A stretch of 64,000 nt of DNA, from contig RMBW01000090.1 of NCBI GenBank assembly GCA_004009845.1, forward strand, positions 62,001 through 126,000. Reading direction: 5' to 3'. The DNA comes from Davidsoniella eucalypti. Lineage: Eukaryota > Ascomycota > Sordariomycetes > Microascales > Ceratocystidaceae. The notes under the pieces are model-generated. The model searched no databases. It was not told the DNA's origin and saw only the letters and a list, made by a program, of their open reading frames with translations. Below, one piece after another: positions 37,781 to 48,787 of this stretch. A program made the translations under genes and the position numbers. Within the stretch, counting starts at the first letter, position 1. Each line of letters opens with the position of its first letter.

Positions 37781-39100
37781 TTAGTTTGTGCTAGTAGTTT
37801 TGCCAATTCCTGCATTGGCTGTCACATTCCCTGGAACATCAGCAACACTGATATGTTTGGAAACCAAAAGTTCCTTACGAGAACTCAGAGTAGTGAGTAC
37901 CGTAGAATTAGCCAGTGATGCAACAGCACCAGAGTCGGTAAACCGATTCCACTCTGCAATATAGCCCATATCGGACTGGCAAGACTGGGCTTCAGCCACA
38001 GTTTCAACTACATATACATTGCCTCCACTGCTGTACGAAGAAGGGGTGACGGGTGTTGTCACATTGCCAAAGTAGTTTCCTTCAACTAGGAGGGACATGT
38101 TGTCTCCAACGTCAAAGGCATGGCCACTGATATCCTGGAAGTAGTTGTTCACAGCCTGGAACTCAATCTTGCTATCGGTCTTTTCTGTGCCTACATGGGG
38201 GGCTCTGCCTGCCACGTCATGAAGCCAATTTCCAGAAAACGTATAGAAATCTTTCAGGCCAATCAGTAAGATGGTCCAGTAATGCTTACCATTGCACGCT
38301 GAGGACCAGCTTGTTTTCCCATCAAATTCATTGTTGGAAATAGTCACTCGGCCAGCAGCACCCCAGCCGGAAACAATAAACTGGCGGCCAGTCAAAGAGA
38401 ACTTGCAATGGTCGATCCAGATCAGATCAGTCCCATCCATGGTGATAGCATCTCCACCCCAGACATATTGTGGGTTGAGTTCCTACAAGTACAGCGTTAG
38501 TAAGTGATGGGCAAACACCTTCATAGCTCCGTAAGATTAATGAAGTAGACATAAATAAAACGTAGTGGACAGGCTCGCGAGGATGGTATCCATATGCCGT
38601 TGGTAATTACGTACTGTAAAATGTATATTTTGAACGATGATGTTAGTGTTGTTGTCACAGATGCGAAGGCCTTTGCCTTTGATAGCACCATTAGACCCAA
38701 CACCGACCAAAGATTTGTTGCTCGCGACATCGATTGGCGTTTTTGCAGCATTATCCCAGGTACAGCTTGTAGCAGTCTGTCCGCTTGAGCATGAATCTTG
38801 AATCCAATACTGCCCTTCCGATGTCCCACCAGAGCAAACCGTGGTAGATGGATCACTACAGCAATTTCCAGTTGTAGTGCCTTCGGTTGTACGAAAATCG
38901 AAAGTTTGGTTGATCATGATGACACGACTGACATCGTCAGTGAGCCATTCTGTAAGCTCGTCAAGACTAGATGGGTATTGTGGTGTGGCAGAGCCTCCAC
39001 CAGTGACTTCAGTTGCATATCCAAACGGCGTGCCAACAACTTGGGCAGAAGCCATACCCAGGTAGACTGGGATGAGGCATAATGGAGTAGATAGCAACAT
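37781..39100 (-). CDS. Secreted pectin lyase (polysaccharide lyase family 1)
   Basis: Exons 39100-38615 and 38482-37781 (intron 132 nt) encode 395 residues. Pectin lyase cleaves methyl-esterified pectin by beta-elimination outside the cell. The first 19 residues are a signal peptide ending ASA, and the mature part starts QVVGTPFGYATEVTGGG. Visible features are LTDDVSRVIMINQTFDF, NKSLVGVGSNGAIKGKGLRI, WIDHCKFSLTGRQFIVSGWG (Asp and Arg of the active cleft), WLHDVAGRAPHVG in place of the usual GRSPK region, and NYFQDISGHAFDVGDN. The splice HFT-ELNPQYVWGGDAITM restores the WGGDAI block. The intron carries a copy of the short A-tailed repeat at 38519-38547. Confidence 0.92.
38519..38547 (+). repeat. 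Family A short element, intronic copy lacking one 8-bp unit
   Basis: This 29-bp stretch agrees at about 26 positions with the core of the elements at 46.2, 47.5 and 58.7 kb, except that one copy of the 8-bp near-repeat ATAGCTCT/ATAGCTCC is missing. An A-rich but not pure tail follows. It lies inside the pectin lyase intron, antisense to the gene. Its ends form the inverted pair CTTCAT/ATGAAG. No clear flanking direct repeat was found. Confidence 0.55.
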
Positions 39101-39578
39101 GACTTGACTATATGAAAACCAGTTCTCGTTCGAAAGAAAGCGGAAAAGATAGAAACGTATTCAATACGATATAGTTTACAAAAAAAAAGGTTCCAACTGA
39201 TGACGGAAAGTAACGGTAAAAGAAGGGACGTAGATCAACTACAAAAACGAATGTGAATAATACAGCAAGAAACAAGAAAAAGAACGGCCTAGGCAAGCCT
39301 GGTCAAAACAGTTCAGCACGCCAAAAAGAAAGAAAACCTAGATAAAAAGTGTTAAGAGGAGAGAGTCATGAGATCTATAAGAGGCTCTTATATATCAATC
39401 TGCATCAGCTAGCCGCATCTTATTTCCAATGTACATACAGTTTGTTAATCTTTTCGTCTAGGCCATACAAAAAGGCTCCGTTGCTCAGTTGCTCCATATC
39501 ATCTAAAATGCTCACTGTATGTAGATATGTAACAATTCTAATTTCGGACATTTCGTTAACTAGCAGCAATGGGCACTT

Positions 39579-39685
39579 CCATGATAAATTTTCCGTATCT
39601 CAGTGGTTGAGAAGTAGTATTAGTTCAGGACTATTAAAGCTCCATTTCCACCTTAATAAAAAAGGATTAAAAATAATACAAAAGC
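39579..39685 (+). mobile_element. SINE-like retroposon (family B, copy 1)
   Basis: The 107-bp unit is flanked by a perfect 10-bp direct repeat ATGGGCACTT (39569-39578 and 39686-39695). Near its 5' end lies TATCTCAGTGGTTGA (39597-39611), close to a tRNA A box, and 15 bp further on is GTTCAGGAC, one base off the B-box consensus. The 3' end is A-rich. The stretch 39631-39662 matches 30 of 32 bases of a second copy at 49.5 kb. This is the layout of a tRNA-derived SINE, although the A-B box spacing is short and the copy may carry an internal deletion. Confidence 0.55.
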
Positions 39686-39885
39686 ATGGGCACTTATCTC
39701 ATATGAAGTGTAGGGTATGGTTTCAAGAGAACAGTCAAAGAACTCCAGCGCAATCCAGTGATCCTCTCTGCTTCAATATAGTCTGTACGTGCCTAGGAAT
39801 GATTACCTAACCCCCCTAGCCGAAGATCTTGGTTCTTTACCATACTGATGGTTTGCTAAACTGACTGATACATAGGATCATACGT

Positions 39886-40032
39886 ATGGTGTTAACAGAG
39901 AAGTCGGTACCAGAGAAAAAGATATACACTAGGTTAGCCCAGCATTATGCATTTCACCGACTTGTAGATTTCGGTGAAGAAGGGGCAAAGGAAGCCATTG
40001 AGTATCTACTAGAAATTAAGAATCATGGGTAG
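39886..40032 (+). pseudogene. Short coding-like frame, unknown
   Basis: An ATG-to-stop frame of 48 codons (begins MVLTEKSVPEKKIY, ends AIEYLLEIKNHG) has balanced, charged composition unlike the surrounding AT-driven frames. It may be a fragment of a longer decayed gene or a small real ORF. No family was recognised. Confidence 0.25.
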
Positions 40033-40539
40033 CTAGCCGACCATTTTTCTAATCTTGAAACAGATGGTGTGACATTCGGACTCAAGTTAGAATTCGATCA
40101 CCACAGCTGGGTGAGCCTCTACGAGCATATTCATCTGTTCATTGCCGGCTGTTTTGCTCTGAAAACTCTGGGCGGAAATAGAAAGAAGAGAATCAGCACA
40201 AATAGATCGCTTGTTCTTACTGGTATCAAAGCCTGTCTTGTTGTGTATGTGTTCGTCTTAGCGTAGAGATGAAGCTGGCACATGGTATCATCATTTATAT
40301 TAGCCATAGTATCAGGCAGTATTCGCATTACATCTACAGTCTCTGTCCAGGAACATTTCCTCTAATCGTGCATACCAGAATACTATCGTTCATAGACATA
40401 CTTACTCTACGTCGAATGTGTGTTCTAGTTCAATTTATTTGTCATTTTCCCGACTTGGACAGCCTTTTCTCTTATTTCTCTTAGCATGGCTGAATCAGAT
40501 CAAATCAAATGCTCTCTGGATACTTAATATTATAAATTA

Positions 40540-41629
40540 TTAATACACTTGGGCACTTTGTCCTTCCTCTTTCCCGAGCCTTATCCCACTCGGAGCCATT
40601 GTCTGATTCGCTTTATCGTTGCTACGGCCTACTGCAATAGTCTGTGGTGTAGCCACTGCTGCTGCTTGTACTTTTACCTGGCAGACAGCACACAGCTCAG
40701 CACCAACAATGTCATTACATATCATCTGTTATGCCATCCATGAAATGACCTATGATCTTCCGACGACACTCACTTGTTGAAACAAAGGACTCCATCTCAG
40801 CTCGGTTGACCTGTTCGATAAAGCTACTGTGCTCCTTCTCCAAACTCGGCTTCCCGTTGTACACAATGATCGACTGCACTACATCACCTGGCCGTCGACC
40901 TCCTCGTCCTGTCTGCTGCACAAAATCCACAAGCCCATATGGCTGCTCCGCATGAATCACTGCTGTGATTCCTTCAACATCAATACCCGTAACCAAACTT
41001 GTCGTGGCTGAGATCCAACGATGTCCGCGACCCTCCGCCCACTTTGACAGAACCTCTTTACGCTTGCTATTCTCCATGAAGCTATGAGAGAAGTCACAGC
41101 CCAGCTGCCTGGCTAGAAACTCGCACTTCGCTGTAGAGCGGCAATAAATCACTTCCTTCTGTTGACCAGACATCGATGTCGAAAGCGTTTTGACAATTTC
41201 TATGACTCGTTTCTCGACTGCACTGCTGCCGGGCTTGACCCGATCAACTTTATACACAATTAAGCTTCGTGGTACGGGCCCGGATTGTTACAGCAGTCCA
41301 TCCAAGTCTGTAATAGTACAATCTTCGACTTGGGGTCTAGAGATGTATGGGTTATGTCTCTCCAGTGGCGAGTGATATTGTCCTTGCATATTGTGAGATA
41401 TCGGCACATAGAACAACTGTATCCGCGGCGGACAGCAAGTCGTTTGATAGCTGGACTTCCATCGGGGGGAGAGCATGCACTTTTGGATCAGCTAAATCTT
41501 GAGTGCCATAGTAATCGACAATATTTTGATGGTCTCTCCTTTTACTTTGTGCTTGCGGCGAAGGTGTGTTTCGATGCTCTTTCCTGGGCGAATTGCTGCC
41601 TTACACGGGAGGCAAATAAGTAGTTAATG
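40540..41629 (-). pseudogene. Decayed OrsD/RecQ-type helicase gene with internal deletion
   Basis: Reading right to left, three frames in succession code LLICLPCKAAIRPGKSIE..HLRRKHKVKG, then YYGTQDLADPKVHALPP, then DGSPAIKRLAVRRGYSCSMC..HWRDITH. This is the paired C2H2-like N-terminal domain (DUF3505/OrsD type) found before RecQ-like helicases in filamentous ascomycetes. The frame then jumps directly to helicase domain 2 at 41257-40715: EVIYCRSTAKCEFLA, ATTSLVTGIDVEGI (motif V), QQTGRGGRRPG (motif VI) and ECRRKIIGHFMDG. The DEAD half between them is absent. A last frameshift near 40720 leads into CNDIVGAELCAVCQ, the zinc-cluster end. At least three frameshifts and one large deletion make it non-functional. 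Confidence 0.8.
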
Positions 41630-44600
41630 TTCTTCGTTAAGCTCAACAAAGTCTTCTATGACTTCCGACGATTTAAAATCGAGTGTAAATAATGTAGTGA
41701 AATAAGGGTAGATATGACTATATCAAGACAGAATATTAGTGCTTAGTTAAAATTATAGTGAATCAAGATCGTAACGCACAGGTTAGTTTGAGGACTAAGA
41801 AGTGATTTATTTTGAGCTTGTTGTTGATTGCGGTTTATTAAGGTAGTAAAGTGAGTGAAGTGTACTCCTTGAAGTAGAAGAATAAAGTTGAAGTTATAAT
41901 TGACTTTGTTGTATGTTATTCAGTAAGAAAATAAAAACAGGACTTTACTCCTGACTTCCATGGTTTCTTATTTTGTGGCTGGCTATTTGGAGGTAGCGGT
42001 GTAGATAGTATAACAATCAATGAATAGTAATCATAATGTAGTTGTGGTAAGAGACACTTGCAAGTATGGCTATCATTACAGTACATTATATCGTGATTAG
42101 TCCCTAAAAGCCTATGATAGCCGCAAAAACAACTTCAATTTTCGAACTTCTATGATTCAAGCCACACTGTTGGATACATTTAAATTCATCAATACAAGGT
42201 AGCATAGTATTCTATATAAAGATGGCCATATTATTGTTTTAACTAAGGAGTCAAGAGAAGAGGATTGTATATACAACTACAGTGATATGTTAGTTCCAAG
42301 AGCAACTCAATTCCTAATCACTATATATATCATTATATATGTGCTCTGATTTCTCTAGTATTGCCTTGCAATAATGTGTGATACCGGCATACATAGCAGC
42401 CATATACAAGCTAACAATATTTATAAAGCTCTAAGGTGAACTACAGCCACACAACAGCACCTGATGAACATACGTTCGTTTAGCTCAACAAATATATATA
42501 GTCTCTCGACGCTTGCAATGGAATGTAAGTCCTCAATTATCAATGAAATAAAACACTTAACGTTACTAAAAACATACGATAATAACACTGAGCTTAGTAT
42601 GTCTATATGAGGTTCAACTTGAGTTCTATATCTACAGATTTCCATGTGAAAAAGGTAAATAAGTATTTCGGTCTTGCTCTCTACTATCGCCGAGGCAAGC
42701 AGTTGACAGATAGCATTGACAGCATGAGCATTATATAACGTTTTTGCCATTCGAAAACCTTTGTAATCGTTGTTATCACTGCATCCTTTGCATCAAAGAC
42801 TTTAGCTCATGGATATGGCATTCAAGACTTAGGCAATTGTAGACAACTGTACCTAGACTCGGGGTTGAAACTGCTTACAAAGTTGGGAATTTTCATTCAT
42901 AGCTAGATAAACTTCAAAGACAGTCATCGTTTCACAGAATATGTTGTGTAATTGTCCTATAGACTGTAGAAAAAAGCAACATTCTTCTCCTTGGTATCGT
43001 CTTTCATAGTTGATGCTAGAATCATATCTTCGTTTATTAGTTCAGCTTCCACGCCACAACAGTAGTATTTATACATAACATGTGGAAGATATCAAATTTT
43101 AGTCATATGATACTTAAATAACATGAGACATAAAAAAAGATACAGTTCGATTGCCATATTTCCCATATTTCTCTTTATAGTTGATAGTTATGATTCCACT
43201 TCAACTCACCCCCATCTCCACATTGTGATCCAGGTAATCATGATGATTATATTATTTCTGACAATTGGATTTCTCTATTGTCTGAACAGATGAAATACCA
43301 TGTAATTTCTAGAATCTAGGTGAGTGATGATGGCCCGATCTACAGTGGATAGATCTCGAACTCCATACATAGAACACCCTTGCTTCATATGTAGCTGATA
43401 ACTTGTATTGGAAGCTTGAAATTATAGAGACAGTATGGCTAGTGCATCAGTTCTTCTTGGTGTACTCGGTATGTTCAGTGGTCAATGATACTGGAATATC
43501 TTGACATAGTTGAAATCTACCAGCACTAATGAATTTACCACTTGACTTATCATAATAATGGACTTTATTCACTCCTGTCGATGTGGCCACATTATAAGTA
43601 TAATAATGGGTATGACTAAGCGGAGGGGACTCCACGCACTTAACCCTATTACCTCTCATGGCGGCCACATCCCACGATAGATAGACTTTACACCTTAAGC
43701 ATCGCCAACAGGATTCATACCACCTTGATAGAGAGGCGGTCTGAGTACGGATCACAGGTGTAAGCAAACTATCCAATACATACGTTTTGCACCGACAACT
43801 CCAATATTAACAACTTGTGGTACAACAAGCAATGATATATATAGCAGCCAGAAGTGTCGCAATTGTGCTAATGGTCCAACTAACTATTCATAGAAAATAT
43901 AGCCAAGGAGAGAACGCAGAAGGCTTCGCTGCAAGTAGTGAAGCCAACTACCGTCTTTTTGCATTACACATACAGCATACTAGAGCGTCTGGTCTTCATG
44001 CTAAAACGTCCGCCATGAAAATCAACGGCCGTGCCACACCGAACCGAAGATTTCATGTCGGACGTTTACCCAGAGCTGTCAAATCAGGAGGACGGCTCAT
44101 AAAGAACGAGCCAACCAGAGCCAGTAAATGCTGTATTCTGGTACGCTAACACACTAGTGACAGGGACCTTATTTCTGGCCTTCGATATAGGGAACCAGAC
44201 CAAAGAAAAGAAAGCCTTTATAGCACCACGTAATTCCATACAGTGATGCTGATACAGCGTATCTTTCTCCTGTATATCACGAAACCCGACCTTGTTAATT
44301 GCTTCTTCGTCCTCTGAGATACACGGCGACTGACTTCGTTAACGCAGGCTGATCTATAGCATGTGCCACATGTCCAACTTGTCGATCTACAGTAGGCAGT
44401 GCATAGCAACTAAGGGAAAATCAAACGCGTGGCCACAGCTTTTAGCCTACGAAAACGAACCGCTATCCGGTTGGTGTGATAATCAACGGATTCACCAATA
44501 ATGGTAACAAATGGCAGGTCTACAAGTTCTCGATTCGCGTAGTGTATCAAGCGGGATATCATATGAAAACAACAGTATATCCCGAATGCGGGCATACTAA

Positions 44601-45121
44601 AAGTAAAGCTAGTTCATGTTATGAACCTAGTGGGGCTAAATGATCAAACTAGTAATGAATACAAGCCACTTGATTGAATCTCTATGTTGAAATGGTATAT
44701 GCTAATTGAAAATTTTGTTTCTGACAATTCTTTCCTACAGCTACGCAGCGAAGTCCTGGTTACACTATCAAAACATGACGAATTCAGAAACTACCGTTAG
44801 CAATATGCCATCACGAATTGCAAAGGCTACAGTACAAGCAAATATGGATGCGTCTATCGCCAAGTCCGTTCTTGTTTATTTATTAGTTTGTTTGTTTATT
44901 TATTTATTAGTTTGTTTGTTTATTTATTATTAGTTTGTTTATTTGTTGCCGATGAACTCTTCATATCAATCACGTGAGATTGTCTATAATGATGACGTAA
45001 TAAATGATATAAAAGTCACAAAATTGCTAGCACCTTTCAACTTTCTTCCTACACTTCGACAAACACTACCAAACACTATTATACCCAAGGCCATAGACTT
45101 TCATCGCCATCGCTCGCCATC
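41630..45121. other. Gene-poor AT-rich region
   Basis: 3.5 kb with no gene I can support. Minus-strand open frames at 43447-43776 (109 codons, a few cysteines, ends HTEYTKKN) and 44218-44409 look somewhat coding-like but have no known domain and no convincing start or splice sites. The right end holds a TTTG/TTTA repeat and the promoter of the next gene. Confidence 0.5.
44871..44946. repeat. TTTA/TTTG tandem repeat
   Basis: Three near-copies of a unit of about 24 bp built from TTTATTTATTAG and TTTGTTTG lie directly upstream of the gene at 45122. Confidence 0.85.
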
Positions 45122-46099
45122 ATGGCACTGTATATGTCACACGAATCACCACAACCAGCATCGCTATCAACTCCTGCTACGTCTGTCTCCATATCGCCGA
45201 AAACTTCAAATTTGTCCATCCCGAAGATCATCACAGACCCGACTGTCAAATTCCGATCCACCAGCAAGTTATTGGATGAACTTTACAGAATTACAGGTGA
45301 TTTTCTCATTGTTACAGGTAAGATGATTCATTTACATATATATGTAAACTTGTACTAATCCTTCTTACTATTAGATGTCTTGCCACATCAGTTTTCTGCA
45401 ATTGAGAAGGCCAGAGATGCTCGTGGCAGGCATTGGCGGTTCCATTACCGTGCAGAGCCCAAGACACTATTCATATCAATTCCAACTGGTGCACATGAGG
45501 CATGCCACGCGAGTCTCTATCATGAAATTTTAATGAGAATGATATTGACAGGCTTGGGTGGTTATTGGACGCCATGGGCTGCTGAAAATTTTTCTGGAGA
45601 AGATGGTACTGGTGGTGATAGCGGAGAGGGGGATTCAAGTGGTGGTCCAATGCTACGAGGCCGAAGATGGCCTACTCTCATGATTGAAGCTGGCTATTCC
45701 CAGTCGCTGAGCCAGCTCAGAAGAAAAATGAGGTGGTGGTTTGACAAGTCAAGTCACCAGATCAAAATTGTTCTTCTTTCAAAGTTTGACCCTCAGTCTC
45801 AGACCATTGTCATAGAAAGGTGGGAAGAGGAAGTGAGCCAACCCCGGCCTGGTGCTACTGCAACCAGAGCTTCAAGCCACATGGAGCCAGCACTCCAGCA
45901 AACCATCTCTATCACTAGAGGTGCGGATAGTGATCCTACATCATACAATGTAACTAGCGGCGCATTGTTGTTGAAGTTCAAGCTACTCTTCTTGAGAGAT
46001 GCTGGTCCTAGTGAGACCGACATAGTCCTCGATATCCCAGACCTACAGCATTTTGCAGCTCGAGTTTGGTTTAGAGTTGACAACAGCTCTACACAGTAG
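45122..46099 (+). CDS. Uncharacterised fungal protein, possibly PD-(D/E)XK-like
   Basis: Exons 45122-45317 and 45375-46099 (intron 57 nt) encode 306 residues. The blocks TLFISIPTGAHEACHASLYH, then GDSSGGP..RRWPTLMIEAGYSQSLSQLRR and WWFDKSSHQIKIVLLSKFD are typical of a family seen in many copies in filamentous ascomycete genomes. The order acidic GD, then PTLxIExGYSxS, then basic residue resembles the core of restriction-endonuclease-like folds (D, ExG, S/T), but this is inference. The first 60 residues are Ser/Pro-rich. No signal peptide. The function is unknown. Confidence 0.7.
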
Positions 46100-46238
46100 C
46101 ACATCGATACATACTTAGTTACCTTATTTTGTGTTGGCCTGATATACACGATGAATCAATACTTGTTTATCTCAGACTAAGTAGTATCAGCCCTATGTAT
46201 CAATGAGCCTATGATATACGAACTGACTAGGGTAAGTT

Positions 46239-46313
46239 CTTTTTTTTAGTTTTGTTTTTAGTGTTTTTTTTTTAATTCATTTATCTTATGGAGCTATAGA
46301 GCTATGAAGATTT
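46239..46313 (-). mobile_element. Family A short A-tailed retroposon, copy 1
   Basis: The 75-bp insertion is flanked by a perfect 11-bp direct repeat TAGGGTAAGTT (46228-46238 and 46314-46324). Read on the minus strand it starts AAATCTTCATAGC, contains the core that ends AATGAATT, and finishes in an A-rich tail of about 35 nt broken by a few C, T and G. The core can fold as ATCTT..AAGAT enclosing AGCT-CTAT-AGCT. Tail, duplication and fixed 5' end point to target-primed reverse transcription. Confidence 0.75.
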
Positions 46314-47510
46314 TAGGGTAAGTTGAATTGCTGTGATTATGTTCTCTGGCTCCATAACCCGAGAGCAAGACATTTCCTCCAGCATTACCATTATTCATCA
46401 TCATCAACTTAACATGATATAACAATGAGTGAATTTGTCCTAGATTGGCGTTGCCAAAATAGCAAGAAAAGCATGGCCTTGAATAGACAGAGGGATAAAC
46501 GGAGACGAAGAGATGGGCCGATAATACATGTTAATGCTCTGAAATCCCAGAACGCTTATACCGAAGTATAAATAGAGCCCGACAGAGTCGACACGAAAAT
46601 ATAAGACGGTATACCCGTGCATTGAAATATTGTGGGGGCGTTGCATGGGTATATGTAGCCTTGTTTCGTTTTGGCATTGTCATTTTTCGGGTAATCACTC
46701 AGAAATTATCCAAGTGAAGATTTTCTCTATGAATCAGATACATATTACTATGGTTGTATAGTTAGTTATAGTTCTATACGGTCTTATTCCCAAGATAGTT
46801 ATTCCTGCTGTTGTTAAGGTGGCCTTCGAAAATAGTTGTTTCTTCTTGTGGTTTTGTTTTTAGACAATTTTTATTATCTATTTTGACAGCAGGTACCACC
46901 AATTTTCATACAAACATACCACTAAACTGTCGAAATCGCCAAAAATGTTAAAATCTTTCAGGAAGTTGATGCTAAATAGTAGTCGGAATAAAGATAACTT
47001 ATGAACAAGCCAAACTTTATTTAAAAACATTCCCTATCTATGTATAGTCAAAACGCACCTTTTAGCTATATGTACTTGACTTCCCCCATTATCAACACCT
47101 CTCACACCTACCCTGGCTATATTTGTCAATGACATTGAACATCGTTCCAAGTTATGTTCCCGAAATCCCATAGCTGGGTAAGGACTGACAGTATAGCGTT
47201 ATTAAAATGCATTACCTTGACAGCGGGACAGCCTTAAACGTACACCTCCTATTTAGATATCTACTATTTTTCCATAGGGCTGACCTAGTTGTACATCCAG
47301 AGGAGTTTTACACAATGCCTTCGAGCCATCAGTCTATCTGGACCAAGACTAAAGGGGTAACGATAAAAGTAAATAAAGAACAAGCCATTATAATATTCCT
47401 TGTCTCTAGGAAGTGGCAGGGGCAACAACAAAGAAGCTAAAAAGGTAGCTAGCAGATTTCAAAAGTTGGAGATGGAAAGACTCGAACGGACTAAACCAGC
47501 GGCGGTACAA

Positions 47511-47558
47511 TCTTCATAGCTCTATAGCTCCATAAGATTAATGAATTAAAAAAAAAAA
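47511..47558 (+). mobile_element. Family A short A-tailed retroposon, copy 2
   Basis: The 48-bp insertion reads from TCTTCATAGC to AATGAATT followed by a pure A tail of about 11. It lies between 13-bp direct repeats with one mismatch (AGCGGCGGTACAA at 47498-47510, AGCGGCGGTGCAA at 47559-47571). With the two A's that may belong to either element or duplication, AATCTT at the 5' end pairs with AAGATT, and AGCT/AGCT closes a CTAT loop. Confidence 0.75.
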
Positions 47559-47970
47559 AGCGGCGGTGCAAGGCCCATGCTGATATAAGAAAGAAAACGA
47601 TTCATATTGTGCTGACATAGAGAAGAGCAGGGAAGGAAAGACGGAGTCGGATGCAGTTGGTTCAATAGCATGGAAGCTTTGACATCCTCTTGGCAATATG
47701 GCCAAGCTTTCAGCGAAGATAGCATTGTTGAATAACGGCGTTGTCCGGATAGTCTTGTGTATGAGTGAAAGCTATGCAAAGTAGAAAGTGGACAGTAATG
47801 AAATCAAGAAAAGAAAAGATATAAGGGCAGTCGACGTCCTCTGTACAATCCAAACAAAATATCTCTTCTCTATCACTCACCCTCGCTCTCTCAACGCTCA
47901 ACACTTTCTCAACATTACTTAATAACTCTTCTTCACCTTAATATCAAACTATCCCCCCCCTTTCGCAAAA

Positions 47971-48404
47971 ATGAAGTCCTTCGCCATTGCCGCTCTCTTC
48001 GCTGCCTCTATGGCCGTTGCTGCTCCCTCTCCGGAGGGCACTGCTCTTGCAGCTGCCCCTTCGAAGACTTCTTCTATCCTGCCTACTGGTACTCCTGTCC
48101 CAGAGAAGTGTGCCCCTGGCACCTTTAAGTGCTCGCCCAGCGAGGGTCAGGGCCCCGATGGCTGGGCTACCTGCGACGCTCAGGGTCACTGGGTGGTAAG
48201 TTTTTCTTTCTTTCTCTTCTTAACATTCCCATTTTGATACTGCTAGGCTGTATATTCTTTCAAGTAGAAGCATATGTCAAGTTACAATCAGAAATTCCAT
48301 AGACTAACATTGCATGCTTTTGTCCAATATAGTTCGCTGGTCACTGCCCTCCTAGCACCTCTTGCTTCTTCAACGAGGTAAACAAGTCGCCTTACTGCAT
48401 CTAA
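47971..48404 (+). CDS. Small secreted cysteine-rich protein
   Basis: Exons 47971-48195 and 48333-48404 (intron 137 nt) encode 98 residues. A signal peptide MKSFAIAALFAASMAVAA is followed by a Ser/Thr/Ala/Pro-rich spacer and a compact C-terminal domain with six cysteines: KCAPGTFKC, GWATCDAQGHWV, GHCPPSTSC and SPYCI. The pattern resembles small chitin-binding (CBM19-like) modules of secreted fungal proteins. A role in wall binding or host interaction is inference. The first exon has C/G-ending codons. The splice brings the second half of the cysteine domain in frame. Confidence 0.85.
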
Positions 48405-48787
48405 GCAGTCACAAGTAACCACATTGGGCGCTTGCTACTTTGTGTATTCTTAGTACTCGCCTTATTGCATCAATTCTCTTATCCGAGAACAATCGCATTA
48501 CGCCAATTAGCATTGCATAATAGAAATACCTTTACCTTGTAGTCATTGGTACAACTTTGGCTACTATAAAGGATATAGCTTGATTGGAGCATTATCATAG
48601 ATTGAGAAGAGGGGAGTGTGAATTCAGTTGGGAATTATCATATCATAATATACATTGCATCAATATTACATTATATATTTCATTATCATCAGATAAGATA
48701 TCTGTGAATCAAGTATATAATTTGTGGGCCATGATGGTAAACATCTCACTAAGACAAGCGTGTTACCATGTGTAACATATCACATAA
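48405..48787. other. Convergent 3' flanks
   Basis: AT-rich space between the secreted-protein gene and the SAP-like gene. No gene seen. Confidence 0.55.

Larger units (their letters stand above)
39101..40539. other. Pectin lyase promoter side and intergenic DNA
   Basis: It contains a SINE-like element (39579-39685) and a short coding-like frame (39886-40032), reported separately. The 200 bp next to the pectin lyase start are purine-rich on the plus strand, that is, pyrimidine-rich on the gene strand. No other gene is seen. Confidence 0.5.
46100..47970. other. Intergenic region with two short A-tailed elements
   Basis: 1.87 kb between the uncharacterised gene and the secreted-protein gene. 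It holds family A copies at 46239-46313 and 47511-47558 and no supported gene. The last 120 bp are a CT-rich leader ending in a C run just before the ATG at 47971. Confidence 0.6.

Noticed and set aside
39349..39810. 153-codon plus-strand frame
   Set aside because: Composition is random, it overlaps the SINE-like element and has no domain.
43447..43776. Minus-strand frame of 109 codons with several cysteines
   Set aside because: No ATG at a sensible place, no signal peptide that can be spliced on, and no recognised domain.
44218..44595. Two adjoining minus-strand frames that could form a small cysteine-rich secreted protein
   Set aside because: Frames do not join by a convincing intron, and no signal peptide or family pattern is present.
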